Part shown: piece after piece, positions 50,045-59,149 of the stretch
How positions within the stretch are numbered: the first letter of the stretch is position 1
Layout: each line of letters begins with the position of its first letter
Assembly (NCBI RefSeq): GCF_039542305.1
Contig: NZ_BAABHW010000001.1
Span: 62,001 to 126,000, forward strand
Direction of reading: 5' to 3'
From: Roseibacterium beibuensis
GTDB taxonomy: Bacteria; Pseudomonadota; Alphaproteobacteria; Rhodobacterales; Rhodobacteraceae
Length of the DNA: 64,000 nt
Translations under genes and position numbers: made by a program
The notes under the pieces: model-generated
Told to the model about the DNA's origin: nothing
Seen by the model: the letters and a program-made list of their open reading frames with translations, nothing else
Databases searched by the model: none

Positions 50045-51574
50045 ATGACCGTGCCCATGCCCTTTTCCGACGATCAAGCCCACGCCCATGACCGCATCGC
50101 CGAGGCGCTGCGCGGGATGGGCGTGGACCTCGACCACGAAACGCTCACCCCGGCGGTCGAGGGGAAGTCGACCGTTCTCGCCGTCGTCGGCAAGGCCGGA
50201 TCGGGCAAGACGCTGCTCTTGGCGGAACTCGTCAAAAGCCTGGAGGCCGCCGGCGTCGATATCGTGTCGGGCGATTGGGAGGGAAAACGCCGCAAGGATC
50301 GCCGTACCGTCGCCGTTCTGGCCCCCACCAACAAGGCCGCAAGCGTCTTGCGCCTGCGCGGCGTGCCCGCGACCACGATCCACCGCATCCTCTACACGCC
50401 GGTCTATGACCCGGAATATGAGAAGGTCGCGGAATGGCTTGCGGGGCAGGGCGACCGCCCCGAGATCGAGGCGCTGACCGACGAGGCACTGGATCGCGCC
50501 AAGGCCGTCTACGAGGTGCATAAATCCGTGCCCGCCGCGCTGGCCGCCGCCGGGCTGCGCGGGTCCGATTTCATCACCGGCTGGAAACGGCGCGACGACC
50601 CGCTTGATATCGGTCTGATCGACGAATCCTCGATGCTGGATGAAAAGCAGTTCGAGGATCTGTGCGAGATCTTCCCGATGCTGGTTCTCTTCGGCGACCC
50701 GGCGCAGTTGGCCCCGGTGGGTCAGTCCGGCCAGATGGTGTTTGACCGCTTCGGCCCCGAGAAGAAGCTGGAACTGCGCCGCATCCACCGGCAGGACGCC
50801 GACAATCCGATCCTCGATCTGGCGCATGCGCTCGGCGACCCGGACCTCAGTTTCGAGCGGTTCGAACGCATGGTCGAGGACGCCGCCGCCCGGGACGACC
50901 GCGTGCAGGTGGCGCCGCGCGTCGACAGCGACATGATGGCCCGCAGCCCCGTGCTCGTCTGGCGCAACGCGACCCGCATCCGCCTCATCGCGGCCTTCCG
51001 CGCGGCCCATGGTGCGCCCGAGGACGCGCTTCTGCCGGGCGAACCCCTGATCTGCGACGGGATCGAACTGCCGCTCAAGCACCGCAAGAAACGCATCGAC
51101 CTCGAAGCGCGCGGCCTGATCAAGGGCGCCCCGGTGATCTATCTCGGCCCCGGCTCCAAGCCCGGCTTTTCACGGCTGCACGTGATCGGGGCCGAGAACC
51201 CGCGCTTCTCCGCCGCCTCCATCGTCAAGATCGAGAAACCCGACGAGGAAGAACCTTTCATCCCCTATGCCGCCCGCATGGGCGCGGCCTTTCTGCATGG
51301 GGCAGCGGTGACGATCCACAAGGCGCAGGGTTCGCAATGGCCCGAGGTGCAGGTTTTCGCGCCCGATCTCTATGCCGCCTCGCGCGCGGGCCGGATGGAA
51401 GCCGGTCAGGCGCTGTGGAAACGGTTGGCCTATGTCGCCATCACCCGCGCCGAGGAACGCCTGATCTGGGTCACACGCTACCGCCTGTCGCGCCCCAAGG
51501 CCGCGTTGCGCACAGACGATCTTGTCGCGCCCGCCGCGCCCCTCGCCCTCGAAGCCCAGGAGGAGACCCCATGA
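50045..51574 (+). CDS. RecD-like ATP-dependent DNA helicase
   Basis: 509 residues, superfamily 1B helicase core. Walker A in VLAVVGKAGSGKTLLLAELV (motif I), VLAPTNKAASVLRLRGVPAT (Ia), IGLIDESSMLDEKQFEDLC (II), LFGDPAQLAPVGQSGQMVF (III), the Arg of RIHRQDADNPILDLA (IV) and VTIHKAQGSQWPEVQVF with YVAITRAEERLIWVTR (V/VI, UvrD-C-like). It resembles RecD2-type helicases but lacks their long N-terminal domain. GTG-like ribosome site weak; ATG 50045 is the conserved start. It overlaps the SDR gene by 4 bp (ATGA). Confidence 0.88.
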   Translation: MTVPMPFSDDQAHAHDRIAEALRGMGVDLDHETLTPAVEGKSTVLAVVGKAGSGKTLLLAELVKSLEAAGVDIVSGDWEGKRRKDRRTVAVLAPTNKAASVLRLRGVPATTIHRILYTPVYDPEYEKVAEWLAGQGDRPEIEALTDEALDRAKAVYEVHKSVPAALAAAGLRGSDFITGWKRRDDPLDIGLIDESSMLDEKQFEDLCEIFPMLVLFGDPAQLAPVGQSGQMVFDRFGPEKKLELRRIHRQDADNPILDLAHALGDPDLSFERFERMVEDAAARDDRVQVAPRVDSDMMARSPVLVWRNATRIRLIAAFRAAHGAPEDALLPGEPLICDGIELPLKHRKKRIDLEARGLIKGAPVIYLGPGSKPGFSRLHVIGAENPRFSAASIVKIEKPDEEEPFIPYAARMGAAFLHGAAVTIHKAQGSQWPEVQVFAPDLYAASRAGRMEAGQALWKRLAYVAITRAEERLIWVTRYRLSRPKAALRTDDLVAPAAPLALEAQEETP

Positions 51575-52299
51575 AAACCGCCATCGTCACCGGGGCCAGC
51601 GCCGGGATTGGCCGCGCCGTGGCCGAAAAGCTCCTCGGCGCGGGGTGGACCGTCGGTCTGATCGCGCGGCGTGCCGATCCGCTCGAAGCCATCGCCGCCA
51701 GCCATGACCGCGCCGTGGCGCTGCCCTGCGACGTGGCCGACCCCGATGCCGTGCAGGTTGCTTTTCACGACTTCGTCGAAGGGCAGGGGCGCCTCGACCT
51801 GCTTTTCAACAACGCGGGCATCTTCACCTCGGCGGCCCCGATCGACGAAATCGCCGTCGACGATTGGAAACGTGCGGTCGACGTGAACCTGACGGGCATG
51901 TTCCTCTGCGCGCGCATGGCCTTTCGCCTGATGCGCAGGCAGGCCCCGCAGGGCGGGCGCATCATCAACAACGGATCGATTTCCGCCCATGTCCCGCGCG
52001 AAGGCGCGGCCCCCTACACCGCGACGAAACATGGCGTCACCGGCCTGACCCGGCAGATCGCGCTCGATGGCCGCCCCTTCGATATCGCCTGCGGGCAGAT
52101 CGATATAGGCAACGCTGAAACCGACCTTCTGCGCGGCATCGCCGAGGCTGCTGTCGCAGCGGGCAAGGCCCCGCCACCGATGATGGACGTAGACCACGTG
52201 GCCGACGCGGTTCTGGGCATGGCTGGCCTGCCGCTCTCGGCCAATGTCCTGTTCCAGACGATCATGGCGACGAAAATGCCCTATGTCGGGCGCGGATAG
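51571..52299 (+). CDS. Short-chain dehydrogenase/reductase
   Basis: 242 residues, Rossmann NAD(P) enzyme. TAIVTGASAGIGRAVAEKLL is the cofactor loop, DLLFNNAGIFTSAAPIDEI the NNAG motif, IINNGSISAHVPREGAAPYT the catalytic Ser region with PYTATKHGV giving Tyr and Lys (YxxxK), and CGQIDIGNAETDLLRGIAEA the substrate lid. AGGAGGAG precedes ATG 51571, which overlaps the helicase stop. The coupling to a helicase is odd; function unassigned. Confidence 0.9.
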   Translation: MKTAIVTGASAGIGRAVAEKLLGAGWTVGLIARRADPLEAIAASHDRAVALPCDVADPDAVQVAFHDFVEGQGRLDLLFNNAGIFTSAAPIDEIAVDDWKRAVDVNLTGMFLCARMAFRLMRRQAPQGGRIINNGSISAHVPREGAAPYTATKHGVTGLTRQIALDGRPFDIACGQIDIGNAETDLLRGIAEAAVAAGKAPPPMMDVDHVADAVLGMAGLPLSANVLFQTIMATKMPYVGRG

Positions 52300-52341
52300 A
52301 TCCACCCCACCCCTTCATCTTGGCTGCAAAACTCCGGGGAT

Positions 52342-52360
52342 GCGGGGGCAGAGCCCCCGC
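52342..52360. terminator. Terminator between convergent genes
   Basis: GCGGGGGC (52342-52349) pairs with GCCCCCGC (52353-52360) with a 3-base loop. The minus strand then runs into GGAGTTTTGC, so it acts best for the TIGR02186 gene, 8 bp away. Confidence 0.6.
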
Positions 52361-52367
52361 GGGTCGC

Positions 52368-53129
52368 TCAGCTGCGCAGAAAGCGGAAGGCTGCCGAAGC
52401 GCCCCAGCCGGCGGCGATTGCGATAATCAGTGACAGGATGCCATAGACCAGGGGCTGCTGGTGGGCGAGGTTATAAATCAGCCGCTCCAGCCCGACCTTG
52501 CGCACGGCGATGTCGGTCTCGAACGCGTCGATCACCTCGCCGTCCCGGGTCAGGAAAATCCGGGTGCGGTAATCGCCCTCGGTCAGGTTCGCAGGCAGCC
52601 GGATCGAGGTGTCGAACAAGGTGTCGTCGCGGAGCGTCACCGCGCCCTCGTTCAACTGGTAAAGCCGCTCGTTCATGCGCAGCCGGATCAGCGCGTCCGT
52701 GAAATTCGACAGATCGCCCACATCGACGCCGACGGCGCGGATCGCCCGCGGGATCGAGATGCGGTGGCGCAAATCCTCGGTCTGCGTCAGCGCGATCGCC
52801 ATGGGCGAGGTGCTGGCCACGGCGTAAAAGGTCGGGGCCGAGTCCACGTCCGCCGCGTCCGTGTTCACCCAGATGCCGAAGCGGCGCTCCTTGCGGCGGA
52901 CGGTCACGGGGCGGCTTGGCCCCTCGACCGTGATGATGACCTCCAGCGGCGCGCCTTCGGGGGCGGGGGCCTCTCGGCTGACCGCGCCGAAAATCAGGAT
53001 CTCGGAGCCTTCGAAATTCGTGGTGATCGAGATCGCATCGCGGCTGAGGCCGGCGACAACCCGTTCGGCCATGGCAGGCGTGGTGCAAGCGACCATCGCC
53101 GCAAGCAGGATCGCGAGGCGCCGGATCAT
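52368..53129 (-). CDS. TIGR02186 family membrane-anchored protein
   Basis: 253 residues. Signal peptide RRLAILLAAMVACTTPAMA; a beta-rich periplasmic body (VVAGLSRDAISITTNFEGSE, IFGAVSREAPAPEGAPL, LVVIITVEGPSRP-like stretches); one C-terminal helix (VYGILSLIIAIAAGWGASAA). This alphaproteobacterial family almost always pairs with a TauE/SafE gene, as here (4-bp overlap). It is presumed a periplasmic partner of the exporter. Confidence 0.87.
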   Translation of the reverse strand: MIRRLAILLAAMVACTTPAMAERVVAGLSRDAISITTNFEGSEILIFGAVSREAPAPEGAPLEVIITVEGPSRPVTVRRKERRFGIWVNTDAADVDSAPTFYAVASTSPMAIALTQTEDLRHRISIPRAIRAVGVDVGDLSNFTDALIRLRMNERLYQLNEGAVTLRDDTLFDTSIRLPANLTEGDYRTRIFLTRDGEVIDAFETDIAVRKVGLERLIYNLAHQQPLVYGILSLIIAIAAGWGASAAFRFLRS

Positions 53130-54046
53130 TGGACCACCTCGGCCAGCGAATAGAGGTCATTGGGATAGAGCAGCAGGTCCAGCGCGATCTTGCCGCAGAC
53201 CCCCAAAACCATCAGTGCTAGAAGGATGCGCAACTGCTCGGCCTTCATCTTCACGCCGATCCTTGTGCCGATCTGGGCGCCGATCACCCCGCCCACGATC
53301 AGAAGAAGCGCCAGCACCATATCGACGGTGTAGTTCGTCGTGGCGTGCATGATCGTCGCAAAGCCGGTGACAAAGATGATCTGGAAGAGCGAGGTACCGA
53401 CCACGACCTTGGTCGGCATCCCCAGCAGGTAGATCATCGCCGGGACCATGATGAAGCCGCCACCCACGCCCATGACAGCGGCGAGGATGCCGACCAAAAG
53501 GCCCACCAGCAGCGGCGGGATCGCGGAGATATAGAGGCCGGAGGTGCGGAACCGCATCTTGAAGGGCAGCCCATGGATCCAGCCGATATGCCTGCGTTTG
53601 GGCGGCGGTGCTCCACCGGGAATCCGGGACCGTTTCAGGGCCTTCAAGCTTTCGATCAGCATCAGCCCGCCGATCACCCCAAGAAAGACGACGTAGCAAA
53701 GCTGCACCGCCAGATCGACCTGGCCCAACCGGGTGAGCAGCGCGAAGATCTGCACGCCCGCGCCGGCCCCGACAAGGCCGCCGATCAGCAGCACCACGCC
53801 CATTTTCAGATCCACGGTCTTTCGTCGGAAATGCGCCAGAACGCCCGAGATCGAGGACGCGACGATCTGGTTCGACTGGGTCGCCACTGCAACGGCGGGC
53901 GGGATGCCGATGAAAAACAGCAAGGGCGTCAGAAGGAACCCGCCGCCCACGCCGAACATGCCGGACAGGATGCCCACCAGCCCGCCAAGGCCAAGCAGCA
54001 GAAACGCGTTTACGCTGACCTCGGCAATGGGCAGGTAGATTTGCAT
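53126..54046 (-). CDS. TauE/SafE family sulfite/anion exporter
   Basis: 306-residue membrane protein with 8-9 hydrophobic segments. LGLGGLVGILSGMFGVGGGF and LLVGILAAVMGVGGGFIMVP are the two TauE signature repeats; FLTPLLFFIGIPPAVAVATQ follows. The family exports sulfite or related sulfonate products, or takes up substrates. First gene of the pair; ATG 54046 starts the conserved protein. Confidence 0.88.
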   Translation of the reverse strand: MQIYLPIAEVSVNAFLLLGLGGLVGILSGMFGVGGGFLLTPLLFFIGIPPAVAVATQSNQIVASSISGVLAHFRRKTVDLKMGVVLLIGGLVGAGAGVQIFALLTRLGQVDLAVQLCYVVFLGVIGGLMLIESLKALKRSRIPGGAPPPKRRHIGWIHGLPFKMRFRTSGLYISAIPPLLVGLLVGILAAVMGVGGGFIMVPAMIYLLGMPTKVVVGTSLFQIIFVTGFATIMHATTNYTVDMVLALLLIVGGVIGAQIGTRIGVKMKAEQLRILLALMVLGVCGKIALDLLLYPNDLYSLAEVVQ

Positions 54047-54127
54047 GGGCGGCTTCCCGTTCTGCGCCCTTACAGATGTAACGCGGGGCCATACCTGTGG
54101 CTAGACTGCTCACACCGCGAAAGCTCG

Positions 54128-54153
54128 GAAAGGCGGGAAGCCTCCCGCCTTTC
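54128..54153 (-). terminator. Strong hairpin ending the BMP transporter operon
   Basis: An 11-bp perfect stem, GAAAGGCGGGA (54128-54138) with TCCCGCCTTTC (54143-54153) and a 4-base loop, 20 bp past the last permease stop on the minus strand. The T content after it is low. Confidence 0.65.
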
Positions 54154-54173
54154 GCAGGCGCAACGCGGAACGG

Positions 54174-55139
54174 TCAGCGCTCTTTCACGTAAGGCTCACC
54201 GCCCGCACGCGGCGGAATGGCCCGGCCCACGAACCCGGCAAGGATGATGACGGTCAGGATGTAAGGCAGCGCCTGCATGAACTGGACCGGGATCACGAAA
54301 TCGCCCAACTGGATGTTCTGGTAGCGGTTGCCCACCGCGTCGAGCAGACCAAAGAGCAGGCAGGCCATCAATGCGTACCAGGGCCGCCACTTTGAGAAGA
54401 TCAGCGCCGCCAGCGCGATGAAGCCGCGCCCCGCGCTCATGTCCTTCACGAATCCGGCGGACAGCGACGTGGCAAGGTAGGCCCCCGCGATCCCGCACAG
54501 AACGCCGCAGATCAGCACGGCCGCATAGCGCAGGCCGACGACCGAGATACCGGCGGTGTCGACGGCGGCGGGGTTCTCGCCCACGGCGCGCAGGCGCAGG
54601 CCAAAGCGCGTGCGGAACAGCACCCACCATGTCAGCGGCACGATCAGCAGCGCGACATAGACAAGAATCGAGTGGCCCGAGATCAGGTTGGCGTAGATCG
54701 GCCCGATCACCGGGACATCCGCGACCGCGTCTGCGAAGGGCAGGGTGATCTCGGTGAACCGGGCATTGCCGGTCAGCGCAGGTGTACGGCCGCCCTGTCG
54801 GAACGCGGTTTGTGCGATGACGACCGACAGGCCAGCGGCCAGGAAGTTGATCGCCACACCGGAAATCAGCTGGTTGCCGCGGAACGTGATGGAGGCCACC
54901 CCATGCAACAGCGCAAGGATCATCGAGGCCCCGATGCCCGCCGCCAGCCCCGCCCAGGCGCTGCCGGTGACGAAGGCGATGGACGCCGAGGCGAAGGCCG
55001 CGGCCAGCATCTTGCCCTCGAGCCCGATATCGAAAATCCCCGAGCGTTCCGAGAACAGCCCCGCAAGGCAGGCCAGCAAGAGCGGCGTGGCCAGTCGCAC
55101 CGTCGAGTCGAGGATCTGGAGGATGGTCAGGAAATCCAT
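54174..55139 (-). CDS. BMP-family ABC importer permease 2
   Basis: 321-residue membrane protein of the branched-chain/nucleoside permease type with 8-9 helices. IFDIGLEGKMLAAAFASASI, VASITFRGNQLISGVAINFL, GLRLRAVGENPAAVDTAGIS and VGLRYAAVLICGVLCGIAGA are typical of the nucleoside (NupQ/YufQ-like) subunit. Start ATG 55139; an open frame further upstream is antisense to the next gene. Confidence 0.9.
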   Translation of the reverse strand: MDFLTILQILDSTVRLATPLLLACLAGLFSERSGIFDIGLEGKMLAAAFASASIAFVTGSAWAGLAAGIGASMILALLHGVASITFRGNQLISGVAINFLAAGLSVVIAQTAFRQGGRTPALTGNARFTEITLPFADAVADVPVIGPIYANLISGHSILVYVALLIVPLTWWVLFRTRFGLRLRAVGENPAAVDTAGISVVGLRYAAVLICGVLCGIAGAYLATSLSAGFVKDMSAGRGFIALAALIFSKWRPWYALMACLLFGLLDAVGNRYQNIQLGDFVIPVQFMQALPYILTVIILAGFVGRAIPPRAGGEPYVKER

Positions 55140-55143
55140 TGGA

Positions 55144-56313
55144 TCACTCCTCGCGTTGGGCGGCGGGTGCGCCGGTATGGGCCGCGTCGGGCTTGGGGTT
55201 TGGCGCCGCGGCGGCGGCCGCCGCCTCTTGCCGGCGGTGACGGGCGAGGAAGAAGGCCTCCATCGGCATCCGCACCATGTTGTCCAGCGCACCGGTGAAC
55301 AGGATCACCAGCGCCTGGATGACCACGATCATCTCGCGGCTGACGGCGGGCATCTCGAATTCCAGTTCGGCCCCGCCCTGGTAGAGCGCCCCGAACAGCA
55401 GCGCGGCGAGGAACACGCCCACCGGATGCGACCGGCCCATCAGCGCCACGGCGATGCCGACGAAGCCCGCGCCCTGCACGTTGTCGATGACCAGCCGCTC
55501 GGCCTCGCCCATGACGCTGTTGGTCGCCATCATGCCGGCCAGCCCGCCCGAGATCAGCATCGAGATCATTACGATCTTCACCGGGTGGATACCGGCATAG
55601 ACGGCGGCGGTTTCGGAATGGCCGAAGGCGCGGATCTCGTAACCCAGCCGGGTGCGCCAGATCAGCAGCCAGACGAAGACGCAGGCAAGAAGCGCCACGA
55701 AGAAGGACACGTTGAGCGGCGTCGAGGGGCGGAAGCCGAGGAAACCCGCGAATTGCGACGCGTTGGGCAGGTGCACGGCCTCGGGGAAGCGGGCGGTTTC
55801 GGGCGCCATGGAGCCCGGCACGCGGAACACGTTCACCAGCAAGTAGACCAGCAAGGCCGAGGCGATGAAGTTGAACATGATCGTGGTGATCACGATATGG
55901 CTGCCCCGTTTTGCCTGCAGATAGGCCGGGATCGCCGCCCAGGCCGCCCCTAAAACCGCAGACCCGATCACGGCGGCCAGCAGCGCGACGGACCAGTGTG
56001 GCCAAGGGATCGTCAGGCAAATGATCGCGACGCCGAGGCCCCCGAGCGCGGCCTGCCCCTCGCCCCCGATGTTGAACATCTTGGCATGGAAGGCGACGGC
56101 CACGGCCAGCCCGGTGAAAATGAAATTCGTGGTGTAAAAGAGCGTGTAGCCCCAGCCATAGGCGTTGCCGAAGGCGCCACGGACCATGATCTGCATCGCC
56201 TCGATCGGGCTTTCGCCGATGAAGATCACGACAAGGCCTGACACCAGAAGCGCCAGGATAACGCTGATCAACGGGATCAGGATGACATCGGCCCATTTTG
56301 GCATCTTGTCCAT
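55144..56313 (-). CDS. BMP-family ABC importer permease 1
   Basis: 389-residue membrane protein with about 10 helices, YufP/NupP-like. NFIFTGLAVAVAFHAKMFNI, GGEGQAALGGLGVAIICLTI, GYEIRAFGHSETAAVYAGIH and MISMLISGGLAGMMATNSVM give the type. The C-terminal tail is Ala/Pro-rich and cytosolic. It stops 4 bp before the second permease start. Confidence 0.9.
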   Translation of the reverse strand: MDKMPKWADVILIPLISVILALLVSGLVVIFIGESPIEAMQIMVRGAFGNAYGWGYTLFYTTNFIFTGLAVAVAFHAKMFNIGGEGQAALGGLGVAIICLTIPWPHWSVALLAAVIGSAVLGAAWAAIPAYLQAKRGSHIVITTIMFNFIASALLVYLLVNVFRVPGSMAPETARFPEAVHLPNASQFAGFLGFRPSTPLNVSFFVALLACVFVWLLIWRTRLGYEIRAFGHSETAAVYAGIHPVKIVMISMLISGGLAGMMATNSVMGEAERLVIDNVQGAGFVGIAVALMGRSHPVGVFLAALLFGALYQGGAELEFEMPAVSREMIVVIQALVILFTGALDNMVRMPMEAFFLARHRRQEAAAAAAAPNPKPDAAHTGAPAAQREE

Positions 56314-56316
56314 GGG

Positions 56317-57855
56317 TTACGCGGCCCCTTTGGTCATGCCGGCCATCATCAGGCCAAGCTCGTTTTCATCTGTTTGGTCGGGCAGGCGTTCGCCCATGAT
56401 CTTGCCGTCGAACATGACCGCGATCCGGTCGCTGAGGCCCATGATCTCGTCCAACTCGACTGAGACCAGCAAGATCGCCTTGCCCTGATCGCGCAGCGCG
56501 ATGATCTGGCGGTGAATGAACTCGATCGCGCCGATATCGACGCCGCGGGTCGGCTGTCCGACCAGCAACAGGTCGGGGTTGCGCTCCATCTCGCGGGCGA
56601 CGACGATTTTTTGCTGGTTGCCGCCCGAGAAATTGCGCGCCGGCAGGCGCGGGTTGCGCGGGCGGACGTCGTATCGCTCCATCTTCTTGGCGGTGTCGGC
56701 CTTGATCGCGGCGTTGTTCATCAAGAAGCGATTGGCCTGGTAGGCCGGGTCGTGATGATAGCCGAAGGCCATGTTCTCCCACGCCTCGTAGGGCATGATC
56801 AGGCCTTCCGACTGCCGGTCCTCGGGCACATGGGCGATGCCACGGGCGCGGCGGGACTGACCGTCGGACTTCGCGCCGGTCAGGTCGATCTCGTCGCCGT
56901 TCATGCGCACGGTTCCGCCCTGTGCCGGGATCATGCCGCCCAGCACCTCCAGCAATTCGGATTGCCCGTTGCCCGCAACGCCGGCGATGCCAAGGATCTC
57001 GCCTGCACGGATCTGGAAGGAGATGCCCTTGAGCTTGTCGACACCGTGATCGCGCACGCGCAGGTTGTCGACCTCCAGCACGGTCTTGCCGGGTTTGGCC
57101 GGGGCCTTGTCGACCCGCAGCAGCACCTTGCGGCCCACCATCAACTCGGCCAGTTCGGCAGGAGAGGTGTCGGACGTCTTGACGGTGGCCGTCATCTGCC
57201 CGCGCCGCATGACCGACACGGTATCGGTCACCTCCATGATCTCGCGCAACTTGTGCGTGATCAGGATGATGGTCTTCCCCTCTTCCTTCAGCCGTTCGAG
57301 GATGCGGAACAGCTGGTCGGCTTCGGCCGGGGTCAGAACGCCGGTCGGCTCGTCAAGGATCAGGATTTCGGCCTGGCGGTAGAGCTGTTTGAGGATCTCG
57401 ACGCGTTGCTGGTGACCGACGGACAGATCCTCGATCCTCGTGTCGGGGTTGACCTCCAGCCCGTATTCGGCAGCGAGGTCGGTCAGAAGCTTGCGCGCCT
57501 TGGAGATCGAGGGCTGCAGCATCGCGCCGTCCTCGGCCCCTAGGATGACGTTCTCGACCACGGTGAAATTCTCGACCAGCTTGAAATGCTGGTGGACCAT
57601 CCCGATACCGGCGCGGATGGCGGCCTGGCTGTCGGGGATCGGGGTCAGTTGTCCGTTGATGCAAATCTCGCCCTTATCGGCCTTGTAGAACCCGTAGAGG
57701 ATGGACATCAGCGTGGATTTTCCCGCGCCGTTCTCGCCCACGATGCCGTGGATCGTGCCCGGCTGGACGGAGATCGAGATGTCCTTGTTGGCCTGCACAG
57801 GGCCGAAGGCCTTGGAGATGCCGCGAAGCTCGATGGCGGGGGGTGTGTTGGTCAT
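56317..57855 (-). CDS. BMP-family ABC importer ATPase (tandem domains)
   Basis: 512 residues with two ABC domains, like NupO/YufO. Domain 1: GIVGENGAGKSTLMSILYGF, LSVGHQQRVEILKQLY, ILILDEPTGVLTPAEA. Domain 2: GVAGNGQSELLE stands where Walker A should be (degenerate), FSGGNQQKIVVAREME and LLLVGQPTRGVDIGAIEFI. ATG 57855 with conserved start MTNTPPAIELRGISKAFGP. It lies after an intergenic hairpin in the operon. Confidence 0.9.
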   Translation of the reverse strand: MTNTPPAIELRGISKAFGPVQANKDISISVQPGTIHGIVGENGAGKSTLMSILYGFYKADKGEICINGQLTPIPDSQAAIRAGIGMVHQHFKLVENFTVVENVILGAEDGAMLQPSISKARKLLTDLAAEYGLEVNPDTRIEDLSVGHQQRVEILKQLYRQAEILILDEPTGVLTPAEADQLFRILERLKEEGKTIILITHKLREIMEVTDTVSVMRRGQMTATVKTSDTSPAELAELMVGRKVLLRVDKAPAKPGKTVLEVDNLRVRDHGVDKLKGISFQIRAGEILGIAGVAGNGQSELLEVLGGMIPAQGGTVRMNGDEIDLTGAKSDGQSRRARGIAHVPEDRQSEGLIMPYEAWENMAFGYHHDPAYQANRFLMNNAAIKADTAKKMERYDVRPRNPRLPARNFSGGNQQKIVVAREMERNPDLLLVGQPTRGVDIGAIEFIHRQIIALRDQGKAILLVSVELDEIMGLSDRIAVMFDGKIMGERLPDQTDENELGLMMAGMTKGAA

Positions 57856-57897
57856 GGGCGACCCTTTGGCGGATGGGGGCGTGTCCTGATGGGAAAC

Positions 57898-57925
57898 GGG
57901 CCGCGGGCGTGTGATGCCGCGGCCC
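57898..57925 (-). terminator. Intergenic hairpin between binding protein and ATPase genes
   Basis: GGGCCGCGG (57898-57906) pairs perfectly with CCGCGGCCC (57917-57925), 10-base loop. In the minus-strand mRNA it follows the substrate-binding protein gene and precedes the ATPase gene, so it may cut or protect the message and raise the share of the binding protein. Confidence 0.5.
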
Positions 57926-57986
57926 GGTCCTGTTTTTCGGCGCATGCACCGGCGGGGGCAAGCCCTGCCGATGCGTCACACCCGCC

Positions 57987-58982
57987 TTATTGCATCTGCA
58001 CCGGGCAGGTGCTGTCCTCGTAGATGTCGTGCACTTCGATCTCGCCGGCGATGATAGCGGCCCGCGCTTCGTCCACGGCGGCCATCATCTCTTCGGTGAT
58101 CAGTTCTTCGTTATACTCGTCGAGGGCGTAGCCCACGCCCTCTTCGGCAAGGCCCAGAACCATCAGGCCCGGCTCGATTTCTTCACCGGCGGTGAAGGCG
58201 TTGTAGACGGCCACGTCGACGCGCTTGAGCATCGAGGTCAGCATGGAACCCGGGTGCAGGTAGTTCTGGTTCGAGTCGACGCCGATGCCGAACACGCCCG
58301 CGTCGGCGGCGGCCTGAAGAACACCGATACCGGTGCCGCCGGCGGCGGCATAGATCACGTCGGCGCCACGCTCGATCTGGCCGCGGGCCAGTTCACCGCC
58401 GCGCACCGGGTCGTTCCAGGCCGCCGGCGTGGTGCCGGTCATGTTGGCCAGAACGGTTGCGTCGGGGTTGGCGGCCACGGCGCCCTGGGCATAGCCGCAG
58501 GCGAAGCGCGAGATCAGCGGGATGTCCATGCCGCCGACGAAACCGACCGTGCCGCTTTCCGAGGCCATCGCGGCCAGCATGCCGACGAGGTAGGAGCCTT
58601 CATGCTCCTGGAAGATGATCGACTGCACGTTGGGCTGGTCCACCTCGGCGTCGATGATCACGAAGCTGGTATCGGGGTATTCCGGCGCGATCACGTCAAG
58701 GGTCGAGCCAAAGGCGAAACCGGCCATGACGATCGGGTTCGACCCGGCCTCGGCCAGGCGGCGCAGCGCCTGTTCGCGCTGGGCGTCGTTCTGAAGCTCG
58801 ATCTCGCGATAGGTTTCGCCGGTTTCCTCGGCCCACATCTCGGCGCCGTTGAAGGCGGCCTCGTTGAAGGAGCGGTCGAACTTGCCGCCGAGGTCGAAGA
58901 CGAGGGCCGGTTCGGCCAGCGCGCCCGTGGCAGTGATTGCCAGCGCGGCGGCCGCGCCGAGGAAGGACTTCATCATGCTCAT
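57987..58982 (-). CDS. BMP-family substrate-binding protein
   Basis: 331-residue periplasmic binding protein. Signal peptide MSMMKSFLGAAAALAITATG, cut after ALA. EPALVFDLGGKFDRSFNEAA is the BMP/PnrA start; GFVGGMDIPLISRFACGYAQ, YAAAGGTGIGVLQAAADAGV and GVDSNQNYLHPGSMLTSMLK are the family ligand-site segments. Start at ATG 58982, with GGGAG 6 bp before it. Relatives bind purine nucleosides. First gene of the operon, with 57898-57925 between it and the ATPase. Confidence 0.9.
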   Translation of the reverse strand: MSMMKSFLGAAAALAITATGALAEPALVFDLGGKFDRSFNEAAFNGAEMWAEETGETYREIELQNDAQREQALRRLAEAGSNPIVMAGFAFGSTLDVIAPEYPDTSFVIIDAEVDQPNVQSIIFQEHEGSYLVGMLAAMASESGTVGFVGGMDIPLISRFACGYAQGAVAANPDATVLANMTGTTPAAWNDPVRGGELARGQIERGADVIYAAAGGTGIGVLQAAADAGVFGIGVDSNQNYLHPGSMLTSMLKRVDVAVYNAFTAGEEIEPGLMVLGLAEEGVGYALDEYNEELITEEMMAAVDEARAAIIAGEIEVHDIYEDSTCPVQMQ

Positions 58983-59149
58983 GTGTATCTCCCGGTTGGT
59001 GCGGGCTGCACATTGAGGCAGGCAGCCCTCTCGCATCAAAGATCGTCACGATCCTCGGCGTGAATTAAGGGCAAAGGGACGGGGAAGGGTCAACCGGATT
59101 CTGCCATGTGGCGCCGATAGGATCGACGCATCGCAGGAGGAGCGCCGCG

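Noticed and set aside
58983..59149. Purine riboswitch before the BMP operon
   Set aside because: I could not find the conserved core bases of a purine aptamer; only an ordinary leader is visible.
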